NCBI GenBank assembly: GCA_016776605.1
Contig: JADHTB010000001.1
Span: 1-64,000 of the forward strand
Direction of reading: 5' to 3'
Source of the DNA: Alphaproteobacteria bacterium
GTDB taxonomy: Bacteria > Pseudomonadota > Alphaproteobacteria > GCA-2731375
DNA: 64,000 nucleotides
The notes beneath the pieces were generated by a model. It saw nothing but the letters and a program-made list of their open reading frames with translations, did not search any database and had not been told where the DNA came from. This document shows, piece by piece, positions 1 through 8,947 of this stretch (position 1 is its first letter; each line of letters starts with the position of its first letter). The translations under genes were made by a program, and so were the position numbers.

Positions 1-28
1 TTATCGAAAAATGGCATTCAGAACGCCG

Positions 29-577
29 CTAACGCGTCAAAATCGGAGGTGTCGAGCGATTGGAGGAAACAACTCTTTGAGAAATGGTGTTATTTTGTAT
101 ACTCATGCTGAGTTTGAAGATTACTTGGGAAATGTCGGTCAAGTGTAGGCATCTCAATTGCCCAAAGTGAGTTATTGACAATATCCAACTGAAGGCCTCA
201 TCGAATATTTCGATATCATCTGTGCCTGGATACCAAATTTCGTCGAAATGCTGTGCGAAATCGGCAAATTTCATTCGGTCTATTTCATCGAACCTATACC
301 AGCTGATATAAACGAACTCTGGCCAAACAATTTTTAAGGAATTGAAGGTCTTTCCCAGATCGAAGCCATCTACATCGCATTCGATACCTTCACAAACGGC
401 ACCGCTTTTGGCCACTTCGTTTGTCAGATTAATTTTATCAATTAAATCGTCTAACCCTAATTTTTTAGACAAGGCAGTTCGAATATTTGCACACTTTTCA
501 CGATCGAGAGTAACAAATTTTGGAAACGTGCTACCCGGATTTTCATGAAGATAATTTTCGATTTTAATTTGTTCCAT
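29..577 (-). CDS. Hypothetical protein in AT-rich patch
   Basis: A 182-residue acidic, soluble-looking protein with no signal peptide or membrane segment. I do not recognise the family. The middle holds a run of aromatic and acidic residues (EIWYPGTDDIEIFD near residues 113-126) followed by W-x-L-x-I-x-H-x-G. That spacing recalls small immunity-type proteins, but I cannot assign one. Its base composition is clearly more AT-rich than the genes after 1.2 kb, and it lies beside an Imm27-like gene on the same strand. Both facts fit an acquired accessory patch. The coding call rests on an uninterrupted frame with a plausible composition. Confidence 0.6.
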   Translation of the reverse strand: MEQIKIENYLHENPGSTFPKFVTLDREKCANIRTALSKKLGLDDLIDKINLTNEVAKSGAVCEGIECDVDGFDLGKTFNSLKIVWPEFVYISWYRFDEIDRMKFADFAQHFDEIWYPGTDDIEIFDEAFSWILSITHFGQLRCLHLTDISQVIFKLSMSIQNNTISQRVVSSNRSTPPILTR

Positions 578-699
578 AACGTTCTATTCGCCAATAGGGA
601 CAACGCCACTCCGTTCACCTTTACCTCGCTTACCATCTGGTTACGGTGACTGTGCATTTAACCCGACCCAGCCCTTGCTTCCAATGTCGTAACGGTCTT

Positions 700-996
700 T
701 CAGAATTCGTACATTTGGGCTGCCTGCTGGCAAGAGAGGTTTCTAAGTGTCGGTGCACCGCCCCCATGAGATTCGCTCTCCAAACGAACCAACTCCCAAT
801 ACCTCCCATCACCAGGGTCTATGTATAATATATTCCAACCATCTTTAGACGTGACGATCTCCGTCAATATTGATTGGGTTAGTTGTTCAATCCTATCGCA
901 CACATCATCAGCGACGACCTGACCGTGCTGAGTTTTCCACATACCAGACAAGCATGTTTCGCAAGCACTTAATAGTATCGGGGTCATGTCTTTCAT
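700..996 (-). CDS. Imm27-family immunity protein (orphan)
   Basis: A 98-residue protein whose central part carries the hallmarks I associate with the Imm27 family of polymorphic-toxin immunity proteins: G-x-VVADDVCDRIEQLT near residues 26-40, then DGWNILYIDPGDGRYWEL near 52-69, then a HGGGAP motif near 77-82. Imm27 proteins are normally encoded next to the secreted toxin they neutralise. No toxin gene is visible in this window, so either it lies left of base 1 or this is an orphan immunity gene. The N-terminal 15 residues are less typical, so the true start may be internal. The family assignment is from memory of the motif, not from a search. Confidence 0.7.
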   Translation of the reverse strand: MKDMTPILLSACETCLSGMWKTQHGQVVADDVCDRIEQLTQSILTEIVTSKDGWNILYIDPGDGRYWELVRLESESHGGGAPTLRNLSCQQAAQMYEF

Positions 997-1218
997 CTTG
1001 GTTTTCCGTCAAAACAAATTCATCAGAGAACGACAAGGTGCCTGAAACATCTATGATCCACACGTCCTAGTTGGCGCCATCGATCTATTGCCGCGACGGC
1101 CATGCTTTGCGCCAATCGCTGCTGCCATATCCTGTTGCTTTGGGGTAGGTTGGCGGCAAGCGCCCGGCCTGTCAAACACCGTCCCGGGCACCTCTGACGA
1201 TCAACATTGGATGACACA

Positions 1219-2430
1219 ATGCCCCGTGATGCTGAAATTCCCTATGGCGCCTATTGGTCCAGCCCGTTTGCCCGCTGGCAGGGCAGCCTGGCCCATTTGC
1301 ACAGCATGGAATTCGCCGCCCATGTAGCAGGGGAGGAGCTGGCGCGGCGGCATATTTCCCTGGAGCAGATCGATCACGGCATCCTGGGGCTAACCGTGCC
1401 GCAGAAACAGTCGTTCTATGGCCTGCCCTGGGTAACCGGCATGATGGGGGCCGAAAACGTTGCCGGGCCGACCATCAGTCAGGCGTGCGCCACCGGGGCC
1501 CGGACCCTGGCCGCGGCCTGCCAGGAAGTCCGCGGCGGCCTGTCGGACACCACCCTGATCCTGACCACCGACCGTACCTCGAACGGGCCGCACGTCTATT
1601 ACCCCGCCCCATCCGGGCCTGGCGGCACCGGCGCCCATGAAGACGTGGTGATGGATAATTTCAATCATGACCCCCACGCCAAGAACGCCATGCTGGATAC
1701 GGCGGAAAATGTCGCCGCAAAGTACCAGATAGGCACCGAGGAACAGCATGATGTGGTGCTGCGGCGCCACAGCCAGTACCTCGACGCCCTGGCCGATGAT
1801 CATGCCTTCCAAAAGCGCTATATGACCCTGCCCTTCGCCGTGCCCGATGCCCGCTATCGCAAGACGGTGGCCAGCCTGACCAGCGATGAAGGCGTGGTGG
1901 CGGTCACCGCCGAGGCTTTGGCGAAGTTGAAACCGGTAAAACCCGGCGGCGTTGTCACCTTTGGCGGCCAGACCCATCCCGCCGACGGCACGGTCGGCCT
2001 GCTGGTGACGACGGCGGACGGGGCGCGCAGGCACGCAAGCGATCCTTCGATCCAAATTCGTCTGCTGGGCTTTGGCCAGTCGCGGACCGAAAAGGGTTAT
2101 ATGCCCCAGGCCCCGGTCGAGGCGGCGCAACGGGCCTTGGACGATGCCGATCTAAAGATCAACGACATTGCCGCGGTGAAGTCGCACAATCCATTTGCCG
2201 TCAACGATATCGTATTCAGCCGCGAAACCGGCTTTGCTCTCGATGCCATGAACAATTACGGCTGCTCGCTGATCTGGGGCCACCCGCAAGGCCCCACCGG
2301 CCTGCGCACGATTATCGAGTTGATTGAAGAGCTGGCCCTGAAAGGCGGCGGGCGCGGCCTGTTTCAAGGCTGCGCCGCCGGCGACAGCGCCATGGCGGTG
2401 GTTTTGGAGGTTAGGGCGCGCCCTGATTAA
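1219..2430 (+). CDS. Thiolase-family acetyl-CoA acetyltransferase-like enzyme
   Basis: About 403 residues and a full-length thiolase fold. The nucleophilic cysteine sits in SQACATGART (about residue 90 from the chosen ATG). A C-terminal catalytic His lies in GHPQGPTGLR, and the second acid/base Cys in QGCAAGDSA, with a GDSA ending where classical thiolases have G-G-G-x-G. It should form or cleave a 3-ketoacyl-CoA in the cytoplasm; the substrate is unknown. The frame also opens at a TTG at 1207; the ATG at 1219 is preferred. It converges on the CoA-transferase gene, overlapping it by 4 bases at the stop codons. Confidence 0.85.
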   Translation: MPRDAEIPYGAYWSSPFARWQGSLAHLHSMEFAAHVAGEELARRHISLEQIDHGILGLTVPQKQSFYGLPWVTGMMGAENVAGPTISQACATGARTLAAACQEVRGGLSDTTLILTTDRTSNGPHVYYPAPSGPGGTGAHEDVVMDNFNHDPHAKNAMLDTAENVAAKYQIGTEEQHDVVLRRHSQYLDALADDHAFQKRYMTLPFAVPDARYRKTVASLTSDEGVVAVTAEALAKLKPVKPGGVVTFGGQTHPADGTVGLLVTTADGARRHASDPSIQIRLLGFGQSRTEKGYMPQAPVEAAQRALDDADLKINDIAAVKSHNPFAVNDIVFSRETGFALDAMNNYGCSLIWGHPQGPTGLRTIIELIEELALKGGGRGLFQGCAAGDSAMAVVLEVRARPD

Positions 2431-3665
2431 ATCGTCCCTTGTGCCTTCAGCTCGGCGATCTTTTCGGCGCTGAAGCCCAGCAAATCTTCCAGCACGGCCT
2501 CTGTATGCTCGCCTAATCTAGGTGCCGGCGCTGGTTTGGCGAAGGGCGTGCCGGTCATTTCAATGGGGTTGCCGATACTGCGGGCTGCGCCGGCGGTGGG
2601 GTGGTCCGTGGTCCATATCATGCCCCGTTGTTTCAGGGTCTCGCTTTCGCAGGCCTCCGCTACCGTCCGGATGGCGCCGCAGGGAACGCCGGCCGGGCTT
2701 AAAATGGCGATCCATTCATCGCGGGTTTTTCCCTGCAACACTTCCGTCAGGATTTCGATCAACTGGTCCCGGTTGTTGACCCGGTCGGGGATCGTGGCGA
2801 AAAGTTCATGGTCCTTTAGGTCCGCGCGGCCGATCGCCGGACAGAATTTCTCCCATTGGGCATCGTTGCCCACGGCGATATTCAGCCAGCCGTCCGATGC
2901 CTGAAAGGTTTGGTACGGCACGATGGAAGGATGCGCGTTGCCCCGGCGCTCGGACGAGACCCCCGTGGCATAGTAATTTCCCGCGTGATAGGTCAACAGC
3001 GAGGTCAGCGCCTCCAACATGGAAACCTTGACGTGCTGCCCCTTGCCGCTGTCACGGCGGGCATAAAGTGCGGCCAGAATGCCCTGTACCAGGTTCATAC
3101 CGGATACCAAATCGGCGATGGAGGTGCCCATTTTAAAGGGCGGCGTATCGGGCGCGCCGGTAATATTCATCATCGCGCTTTCACCCTGCACGATCAGGTC
3201 ATAACCGGGCCGCGTGGCCTCCGGCCCGGTATCGCCAAAGCCGGAAATCGTGGCGTAGATCATTCCCGGGCGCCGGGCGGCAACCGCCTCATAACCAAAG
3301 CCCAGGCGCTTGGCGGCACCGGGACGAAAATTCTCGACGATGATATCCGCCGTATCGATAAGCTGCCACAGCACCTCTTTCGCCGCATCATCCTTGAGGT
3401 TCAGGGTCACGCTTTTCTTGTTTCGGTTCACCGACAGGAAATAGGCCGATTGGTCGCCCTGGTATGGCGGCGCAAAAGACCGCGTATCGTCGCCCCCCGT
3501 GGGATGCTCGACCTTGATCACCTCCGCCCCCATGTCTCCCAGGGTCATGGTGCAAAACGGCCCTGAAAGAACCCGGGTCAGATCAATCACCCGCAGTCCC
3601 GCCAGGGGGCCAGCCTGAGGACCAGCGCCCCCAAAAGCATCGGGGTTGGCGTCAGCAGAGGACAT
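2427..3665 (-). CDS. CaiB/BaiF-family CoA-transferase
   Basis: A class III CoA-transferase that would move CoA between carboxylic acids. The protein is 412 residues from the ATG at 3665, which has a GGAG eight bases upstream and overlaps the preceding dehalogenase gene by 14 bases. Typical marks are LAGLRVIDLTRVLSGPF near residues 21-37, GADVxKVEHP-like GAEVIKVEHP near 47-56, and the catalytic Asp185 in ADLVSGM, which matches the formyl-CoA transferase Asp. It is the last gene of a minus-strand cluster with a HAD dehalogenase, a tartrate-dehydratase-like enzyme and a GGT-family protein, so its acid substrate is likely made or used there. Confidence 0.9.
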   Translation of the reverse strand: MSSADANPDAFGGAGPQAGPLAGLRVIDLTRVLSGPFCTMTLGDMGAEVIKVEHPTGGDDTRSFAPPYQGDQSAYFLSVNRNKKSVTLNLKDDAAKEVLWQLIDTADIIVENFRPGAAKRLGFGYEAVAARRPGMIYATISGFGDTGPEATRPGYDLIVQGESAMMNITGAPDTPPFKMGTSIADLVSGMNLVQGILAALYARRDSGKGQHVKVSMLEALTSLLTYHAGNYYATGVSSERRGNAHPSIVPYQTFQASDGWLNIAVGNDAQWEKFCPAIGRADLKDHELFATIPDRVNNRDQLIEILTEVLQGKTRDEWIAILSPAGVPCGAIRTVAEACESETLKQRGMIWTTDHPTAGAARSIGNPIEMTGTPFAKPAPAPRLGEHTEAVLEDLLGFSAEKIAELKAQGTI

Positions 3666-4356
3666 CGGCAAGCTCCTTAAAATCCGCAATTACTAGATTT
3701 GGTTGATGTGGCGTATGGCCAAAGGGCCGTTTGCGCCGGTCGATGAAGGCCGTACGTATGCCACAAGACTTCGCGCCGATGCAATCAAAGGCGTGGTTGG
3801 CGACGAACAGCATATTTTCGGGCGCCAGCCCGATGATCTCGCCGGCCTTGGTGTAGGTGCTTCGGTGCGGTTTGAAATTTCCCGCCGCCTGGACCGAGAT
3901 GACATGATCAAAGGGGAAACCGATGTGCGGTTTGGCGGCTTCCAGCATATCCACATCGCCGTTGGAAAGAATGGCCAGTTGATATTTCTCCGCCAAACGC
4001 CCCAACGCCGCAATAACTTCGGGAAAAGGTTTCAAGCGTTCAATCTCGCTGACCAGCCAGCGCGCCTCGTCGGCGGTATAGCTGAAACCGCAGCGGTCCA
4101 TGACATAGGAAACGGCCCGCTGGCCGATCTCGCGGTAGGGGGTGTGTTCGCCCTGGCACAGGGAGTCGATCATGGAATTTTCGAAATGGGTGCGCCGCCA
4201 CCAGGTTACAAAGCGGTGCGCCTCGCCATCCCAGCCCTTGTCTTTTAAAAAATCCGTGACGGCGGCGGTCAAGCCGCCCTGCATATCAACAATGGTGCCG
4301 TATTGATCAAACACCAGCGCCTTTGTCTCCGCCCTCAGGGTGTCGTGGCTCAACAT
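3652..4356 (-). CDS. Type II haloacid dehalogenase-like HAD hydrolase
   Basis: A 234-residue HAD-superfamily protein, the usual length for L-2-haloacid dehalogenases. Motif I is FDQYGT with nucleophile Asp17. Motif II is ILSNGD (Ser131-Asn132), the conserved Lys is Lys162, and motif III is FVANHAFDCIGAK with Asp191. The family hydrolyses C-halogen bonds of short 2-halo acids, but HAD context alone cannot exclude a phosphatase. It starts three bases after the tartrate dehydratase stop codon and overlaps the following CoA-transferase gene by 14 bases, so the three are co-translated. Confidence 0.85.
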   Translation of the reverse strand: MLSHDTLRAETKALVFDQYGTIVDMQGGLTAAVTDFLKDKGWDGEAHRFVTWWRRTHFENSMIDSLCQGEHTPYREIGQRAVSYVMDRCGFSYTADEARWLVSEIERLKPFPEVIAALGRLAEKYQLAILSNGDVDMLEAAKPHIGFPFDHVISVQAAGNFKPHRSTYTKAGEIIGLAPENMLFVANHAFDCIGAKSCGIRTAFIDRRKRPFGHTPHQPNLVIADFKELADVLC

Positions 4357-4359
4357 GGC

Positions 4360-5529
4360 TTAAACTCCCACCAGACTTTGGATCTCGGCGAACAACGTGG
4401 CCTTGGCCTCCATGCCAATACCAATATGTTCACCGGGCCGGGCCATGCCGTCCGCAATCTCGATATCGTCGGCGAAACCACCAAAGGGCTGGAAGACGCC
4501 GGGATAGGATTCCGAACCGCCCAATTGCAACCCGGCGGTCATGGCCAGACCCAATTGGTGGCCGCCATGGGGTACGATCCGCCGCCGGGACCAACCCATC
4601 CCCTCGACCATATCAATAACGTCGAGATATTCCGTCAGCCCATAGCACAGGGCCGGATCCAGTTGGATCCAGTCGCGGTCCGGACGCATGCCGCCATGAC
4701 GCATCAGATTGCGGGCATCCTGCAACGAGAATAAATTTTCGCCCGTCGCTATGGCGCCGGGATAATGCGCCGCCAGTTCCGCGTTCAGGGCAAAATCAAG
4801 GGGGTCGCCGGGCTCCTCGAACCAGAACAGATCGAACGGCTGCATGGCCTTGCCGTAGGCAAGGGCCGTTGCCAAATCGAACCGGCCATTGGCATCCACG
4901 GCCAGATCGCCGCCGTCGCCCGTGACATCCATCACGGCTTCAATACGGGCCAGATCTTCGGCCATGGTCGCGGCGCCGATCTTTATCTTAACGGCTTTGT
5001 AGCCCTGATCGAGATAGCCGCGCACTTCATCCTGCAAGTCCTTCAGGCCCTTGCCTGGATGATAGTAACCGCCGCCGGGATAGACCAGGACCCGTTCATC
5101 GTAACCGCCGCCGTTGTGGTTTTCCGACAAAAACCGCCACAGGGGCTGTTCCGCCAGCTTGGCCATCAGATCCCACACCGCCATATCCACGGCCGCGGCC
5201 GCCACCGCCCGATCGCCATGGCCACCGGGTTTTTCATTGGTCAGCATGATTGTGCGGATCTTGCGCGGATCAAAATTATCGCCGGCATCGTTCAACAATG
5301 CCTCCGGCGCGGCGGCGCGGAGGCGGGGCATCAAACGTTCCCGCAGTATGCCGCCCTGGGCGTAACGCCCGTTGGAGCAAAACCCATAGCCGGTGACGGG
5401 CCGGCCGTGGCGCACCACATCGCTTTCCACCGCAATGACCGAAACGGTCATCTGGGAAAAATCCACATAGGCGTTGCGGATATTGGAACTGATAGAGGCC
5501 GTGGCCTCGCGAATATCGGAAATACGCAT
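4360..5529 (-). CDS. tarD: D(-)-tartrate dehydratase-like enolase-superfamily enzyme
   Basis: The 389-residue frame (ATG at 5529, AAAGG upstream) has the same length as Bradyrhizobium TarD, as I remember it. The key residues fall where expected with a one-residue shift: KIK at 181-183 (general base Lys), metal ligands Asp212, Glu238 and Glu264, and His321 in PHGGHQ. The tail GGSESYPGVFQPFGGFADD is also very TarD-like. The reaction would be dehydration of D-tartrate to oxaloacetate. An earlier in-frame start at 5589 would overlap the GGT-family gene and is not preferred. Other enolase-superfamily sugar-acid dehydratases remain possible. Confidence 0.8.
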   Translation of the reverse strand: MRISDIREATASISSNIRNAYVDFSQMTVSVIAVESDVVRHGRPVTGYGFCSNGRYAQGGILRERLMPRLRAAAPEALLNDAGDNFDPRKIRTIMLTNEKPGGHGDRAVAAAAVDMAVWDLMAKLAEQPLWRFLSENHNGGGYDERVLVYPGGGYYHPGKGLKDLQDEVRGYLDQGYKAVKIKIGAATMAEDLARIEAVMDVTGDGGDLAVDANGRFDLATALAYGKAMQPFDLFWFEEPGDPLDFALNAELAAHYPGAIATGENLFSLQDARNLMRHGGMRPDRDWIQLDPALCYGLTEYLDVIDMVEGMGWSRRRIVPHGGHQLGLAMTAGLQLGGSESYPGVFQPFGGFADDIEIADGMARPGEHIGIGMEAKATLFAEIQSLVGV

Positions 5530-5548
5530 GAGAGGTGAAACCTTTAAA

Positions 5549-7261
5549 CTACCAACCCAGGGCGTAGCTGGCCCGGCGTGGATCGGCACCCGCCTCCAGC
5601 AGACCGGATTTTAGATCCCGACGAATGGCGCACATGGCCCCCGCCAGCCATTCCCATTCACCCCACCATTCGATTTTATGGCCCAGGGCAGCAAGGGCCG
5701 CGCCTACGTCTTTGTCTATGCGGCCTTCCAATTTCAACAAACCCGGATGATAGGCATGCGGCGCAAATGACTGCGGGAATGAATACGAGGCGAAACGCGG
5801 CGCCTCCACCGCCTGTTGCGGGTTCATGGCAAAGACATCGATGTTCAACAAGGTCTGGGCCATGGCCTGGCACTGCACATCGGCGCCGGGCGTGCCCAGC
5901 GGCAGGGCCCATTCACCGGGGCGAATGGCGATGGCGGGGTTCGGCGTCAGGCGCGGCCGTTTGCCCGGCAGGATCGAAGAGGGATGATCCGGATTGGGCC
6001 GGGATTGAGAGCCCCGCGACGATGGCACGAAGCCAAGGCCCGGTATTACCGGGGCGTCCGACGAGGTATCGGAGGGGGTGGCGGAAAAGATATTGCCCTT
6101 GGCATCGATAGCACAGGCATAGGAGGTATCCAGGGCATCAAGGGGCGTTGGCGAGGCAGTGGGCCGGGCCGCATCGGGATCGCCCGATGGCGGCATTTCC
6201 GGCCAAGCCTTGTTGGGATCGATCATGGCCCGGCGCTGGGCCGCGTAATCCGCTGAAAGCAGCCAGTCCATGGGCACATCGGTGAAACGGGGATCGCCAT
6301 ACCAGCGTTCCCGGTCCGCCACCGCCAATTTCACCGCCTCGGTTACCTGATGGATATAGGCGGTGGAATTGTGTCCCATGCCCTGCAGATTCTTGCGCTC
6401 CAACAATTGCATGATCTGCAACAACAACGGCCCCTGGCACCAGGGGCCGCAGCTATACACTCTGGTTCCCGCGACCTCGACGGACAGCGCATCCTCTACC
6501 TCAACCTCGAAAGCGGCCAGATCCTCCATACGCAACAGACCGCCGTTATCACTGTGATAGGCGTCAATTTGCCGGGCGATATCACCTTTATAAAAAGCAT
6601 CGCGGGCAGCCCGCAGGCCGGCGACCCGGTCGCCACCGGCAGCCGCCTCGCAATCAGCCATGTATTGCAAGCTGCGGCCCAGATCCTGCTGGCGGAAAAC
6701 CTCGCCAGCCGCCGGCGCCCGTCCGCCGGGCAGATAGATTTCCGCGTTGCCGGGCCAGCGGGCATATTTCCCAGCCTTGTCCGCCAACAATTCCGCCATC
6801 AACGCGTACATGGCAAAACCGTCCCGCGCCAGCCGGATGGAGGCCGCGGCCACTTCGCCGAACGTCATGCTGCCATAGCGTTCCAGGGCCATGATCCAGG
6901 CCGCCGGCGCGGCGGGCACGATGCAGCGCAAAATGCCCTCGGGTACGCTGTCGGGATATTCCCTGGCAAAAAATGCCGGATCCGTGGCCTTGGGCCAGGT
7001 GCCCAACCCGGAAATGGTGACGACGCGGTCTTCTTCCGCCAGATAGATGATGATCGGCGCCACACCGGCCACACCGACCAGATCGCTCTGTACCACGCCC
7101 AGGGCCATGCCGGCGGCGACCCCGCCATCAATGGCATTGCCGCCCGCCTCCATCACCTGAAAGCTGGCCTGGGCGGCCAGGTAATGACCGGCGGACGTCA
7201 TATGCCGGTGGCCGCGCAGGGACGGTCGGTAGGCATCCATAAAAGAAGCAGGTGTTTGCAT
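5549..7261 (-). CDS. Gamma-glutamyltranspeptidase-family hydrolase
   Basis: A 570-residue Ntn-hydrolase of the gamma-glutamyltransferase family. The N-terminal HYLAAQASFQVMEAGGNAIDGGVAA region and the autoprocessing site are clear. Thr379 in DTSYACAID aligns with the nucleophilic Thr of E. coli GGT, with Ser-Tyr replacing the usual Thr-His after it. No signal peptide is visible, so unlike typical GGT it probably works in the cytoplasm; the substrate is unknown and need not be glutathione. It lies 12 bases upstream-adjacent to the crotonase stop and just before the tartrate dehydratase gene in the same minus-strand operon. Confidence 0.85.
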   Translation of the reverse strand: MQTPASFMDAYRPSLRGHRHMTSAGHYLAAQASFQVMEAGGNAIDGGVAAGMALGVVQSDLVGVAGVAPIIIYLAEEDRVVTISGLGTWPKATDPAFFAREYPDSVPEGILRCIVPAAPAAWIMALERYGSMTFGEVAAASIRLARDGFAMYALMAELLADKAGKYARWPGNAEIYLPGGRAPAAGEVFRQQDLGRSLQYMADCEAAAGGDRVAGLRAARDAFYKGDIARQIDAYHSDNGGLLRMEDLAAFEVEVEDALSVEVAGTRVYSCGPWCQGPLLLQIMQLLERKNLQGMGHNSTAYIHQVTEAVKLAVADRERWYGDPRFTDVPMDWLLSADYAAQRRAMIDPNKAWPEMPPSGDPDAARPTASPTPLDALDTSYACAIDAKGNIFSATPSDTSSDAPVIPGLGFVPSSRGSQSRPNPDHPSSILPGKRPRLTPNPAIAIRPGEWALPLGTPGADVQCQAMAQTLLNIDVFAMNPQQAVEAPRFASYSFPQSFAPHAYHPGLLKLEGRIDKDVGAALAALGHKIEWWGEWEWLAGAMCAIRRDLKSGLLEAGADPRRASYALGW

Positions 7262-7272
7262 GTTGCGGTTTC

Positions 7273-8046
7273 CTAGCGGCCCTTAAAGACGGGGGCGCGC
7301 TTTTCGGAAAAAGCCAACATCGCCTCCTTGGAATCTTCATACGAAGACAATTCGTAGGTCATGTTCTGCTCGAAGCGGTAGCCGTCCCGCAGGCTCATTT
7401 CCTCAATCGTGTTCAGCGCGTGTTTGGCGATGCGCGAGGCAATCGGGCTTTTTGCCGCGATGGTCCGCGCCAGATCCATGGCCCAATCCATCAATTCTTC
7501 CGGCGGCACGCAGGCCTCGACGATGCCAAGACGGTATAATTCCGCTCCCGGCACCCGGTAACCGGTCAGCATCACCCGACGGACCAGGGAATGGGGGAAC
7601 AGGCGCATGGCGTGGCGCCCGCCGCCCATCAGGCCGACGTCAATTTCCGGCAGGCCCAGGCTGGCCTTTTCCGAAGCGACCAGAATATCGCAACTGGCCG
7701 CCACCGCCAGACCGGCGCCCAGGGCCGCGCCATTGATGGCGCCGATCACCGGCTTGCGGCATTCCATGATGGCATGAAAGCATTCCCGGGCCCGGCGATT
7801 ATGTTGCCAGGCATCCCCCGGCGCCCGCTCCTCGCCCGCCTTGTTCTTGATGTTGGCGCCGGCCGAAAATATTTTACCGGCCCCGGTCAGCACCGCGACC
7901 CGAACCTCGTCCATATCCGATATGGTATCGAAAACCAGCATCATCTCATCATGGAATTGCTGGTCCTGGGCATTCACCGGTGGATTGTCCATGGTTACCA
8001 GGGCAATGTGATCGTTGATTTCGCAACGAATAATCTCGGTCTTCAT
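7273..8046 (-). CDS. Enoyl-CoA hydratase/isomerase family protein
   Basis: A 257-residue crotonase with the oxyanion-hole segments FSAGANI (about 61-67) and NGAALGAGLAVAASCD (about 104-119). The usual first catalytic Glu in GGG-x-E is Ala here (GAGLAVA), while the second region SLGLPEIDVG keeps its Glu. Activity may therefore be isomerase- or hydrolase-like rather than simple hydration. An AGGAGG-like stretch (GAGAGGAGG) precedes the ATG. It sits in the minus-strand catabolic operon between DUF1445 and the GGT-family gene. Confidence 0.9.
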   Translation of the reverse strand: MKTEIIRCEINDHIALVTMDNPPVNAQDQQFHDEMMLVFDTISDMDEVRVAVLTGAGKIFSAGANIKNKAGEERAPGDAWQHNRRARECFHAIMECRKPVIGAINGAALGAGLAVAASCDILVASEKASLGLPEIDVGLMGGGRHAMRLFPHSLVRRVMLTGYRVPGAELYRLGIVEACVPPEELMDWAMDLARTIAAKSPIASRIAKHALNTIEEMSLRDGYRFEQNMTYELSSYEDSKEAMLAFSEKRAPVFKGR

Positions 8047-8086
8047 AATTGACCTCCTCTCGTTATTGCTCTTCTGCTTGGAAACA

Positions 8087-8917
8087 CTATGCCGGACGGC
8101 CGCTGGGCAGATCGGTAATCAGCATGGAGCCCGGCGTGTGGGTGATGCACAGGGGTGGCTTGGCGGCCTGGACGGCGGCCTGTGGGGTCACGCCACAGGC
8201 CCAGAAGACCGGGACCTCGCCGGCCCGGATTTCGGGCACATCGCCCCAGTCGGGTTGCAGAATATCGGCAATGCCGATCCCGGCGGGATCGCCAATATGC
8301 ACCGGGGTGCCGTGCATCATGGGAAAGCGGGCCGTAACCTCCACCGCGCGAATGGCCTCTGACATGGGCATGGGGCGCATGGAGACCACGATGGGTCCTG
8401 AAAACGGCCCCGCCGGCGTCGTTGCAATGTTGCTGCGGTACATGGGCACCAGATAACCGGCTTCCAAATGCCGCAGGGGCACGCCGTCGGCCAGCAACGC
8501 CTCCTCGAACGAGAACGAACAACCCAGCACGAAGGTGACCAGATCATCGCGCCACAAATCGGTGATATCACCGACCGTCTCCGCCAGCTCTCCATCGCGA
8601 TAGATATTGTAGCTGGATACATCGCTGCGGATGTCTATATCCTCGCCCAATGTGGGCAGCATGGGATCACCGGTTTCAGAGACGCCCACCAGGGGGCAGG
8701 GTTTCGGATTGCGCTGGCAATAGCGGGCGAAATCCAGGGCCAGGTCCGCCGGCAGGATGGCCAGGTTACCCTGCATCTGCCCCAAGGCCATGCCGCCGGT
8801 CTGGCCGGTAATTTCGCCGCGCCGGATCAAGCCACGGACATATGCCGCGCTGGCGCCCGCCAGATTACCGGCGGCGTTTTCCGGACGTCCCCGATCTTCA
8901 ATATCCTGCAATGCCAT
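8087..8917 (-). CDS. DUF1445 / YcsI-family putative hydro-lyase
   Basis: A 276-residue protein of the DUF1445 family. Recognisable parts are [25 protein letters not shown], the long [15 protein letters not shown] segment, and the C-terminal CGVTPQAA...[11 protein letters not shown]. The family is annotated as putative hydro-lyase and is related to mammalian D-glutamate cyclase; bacterial function is mostly unproven. It lies 40 bases upstream of the crotonase gene and 30 bases downstream of the acetolactate-synthase-like gene, same strand, suggesting a shared transcript and a role on a hydroxy or amino acid substrate. Confidence 0.85.
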   Translation of the reverse strand: MALQDIEDRGRPENAAGNLAGASAAYVRGLIRRGEITGQTGGMALGQMQGNLAILPADLALDFARYCQRNPKPCPLVGVSETGDPMLPTLGEDIDIRSDVSSYNIYRDGELAETVGDITDLWRDDLVTFVLGCSFSFEEALLADGVPLRHLEAGYLVPMYRSNIATTPAGPFSGPIVVSMRPMPMSEAIRAVEVTARFPMMHGTPVHIGDPAGIGIADILQPDWGDVPEIRAGEVPVFWACGVTPQAAVQAAKPPLCITHTPGSMLITDLPSGRPA

Positions 8918-8947
8918 GTCTCTTCTCCCTTACTCTCATTCCTCGGC

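Noticed and set aside
150-420. Confident family name for the 182-residue protein at 29-577
   Set aside because: The WYPGTDDIEIFD stretch recalls immunity proteins, but I could not match it to a specific family with certainty.
6350-7276. Plus-strand frame of about 300 codons opposite the GGT-family gene
   Set aside because: Composition and lack of family features show it is a shadow of the real minus-strand gene.
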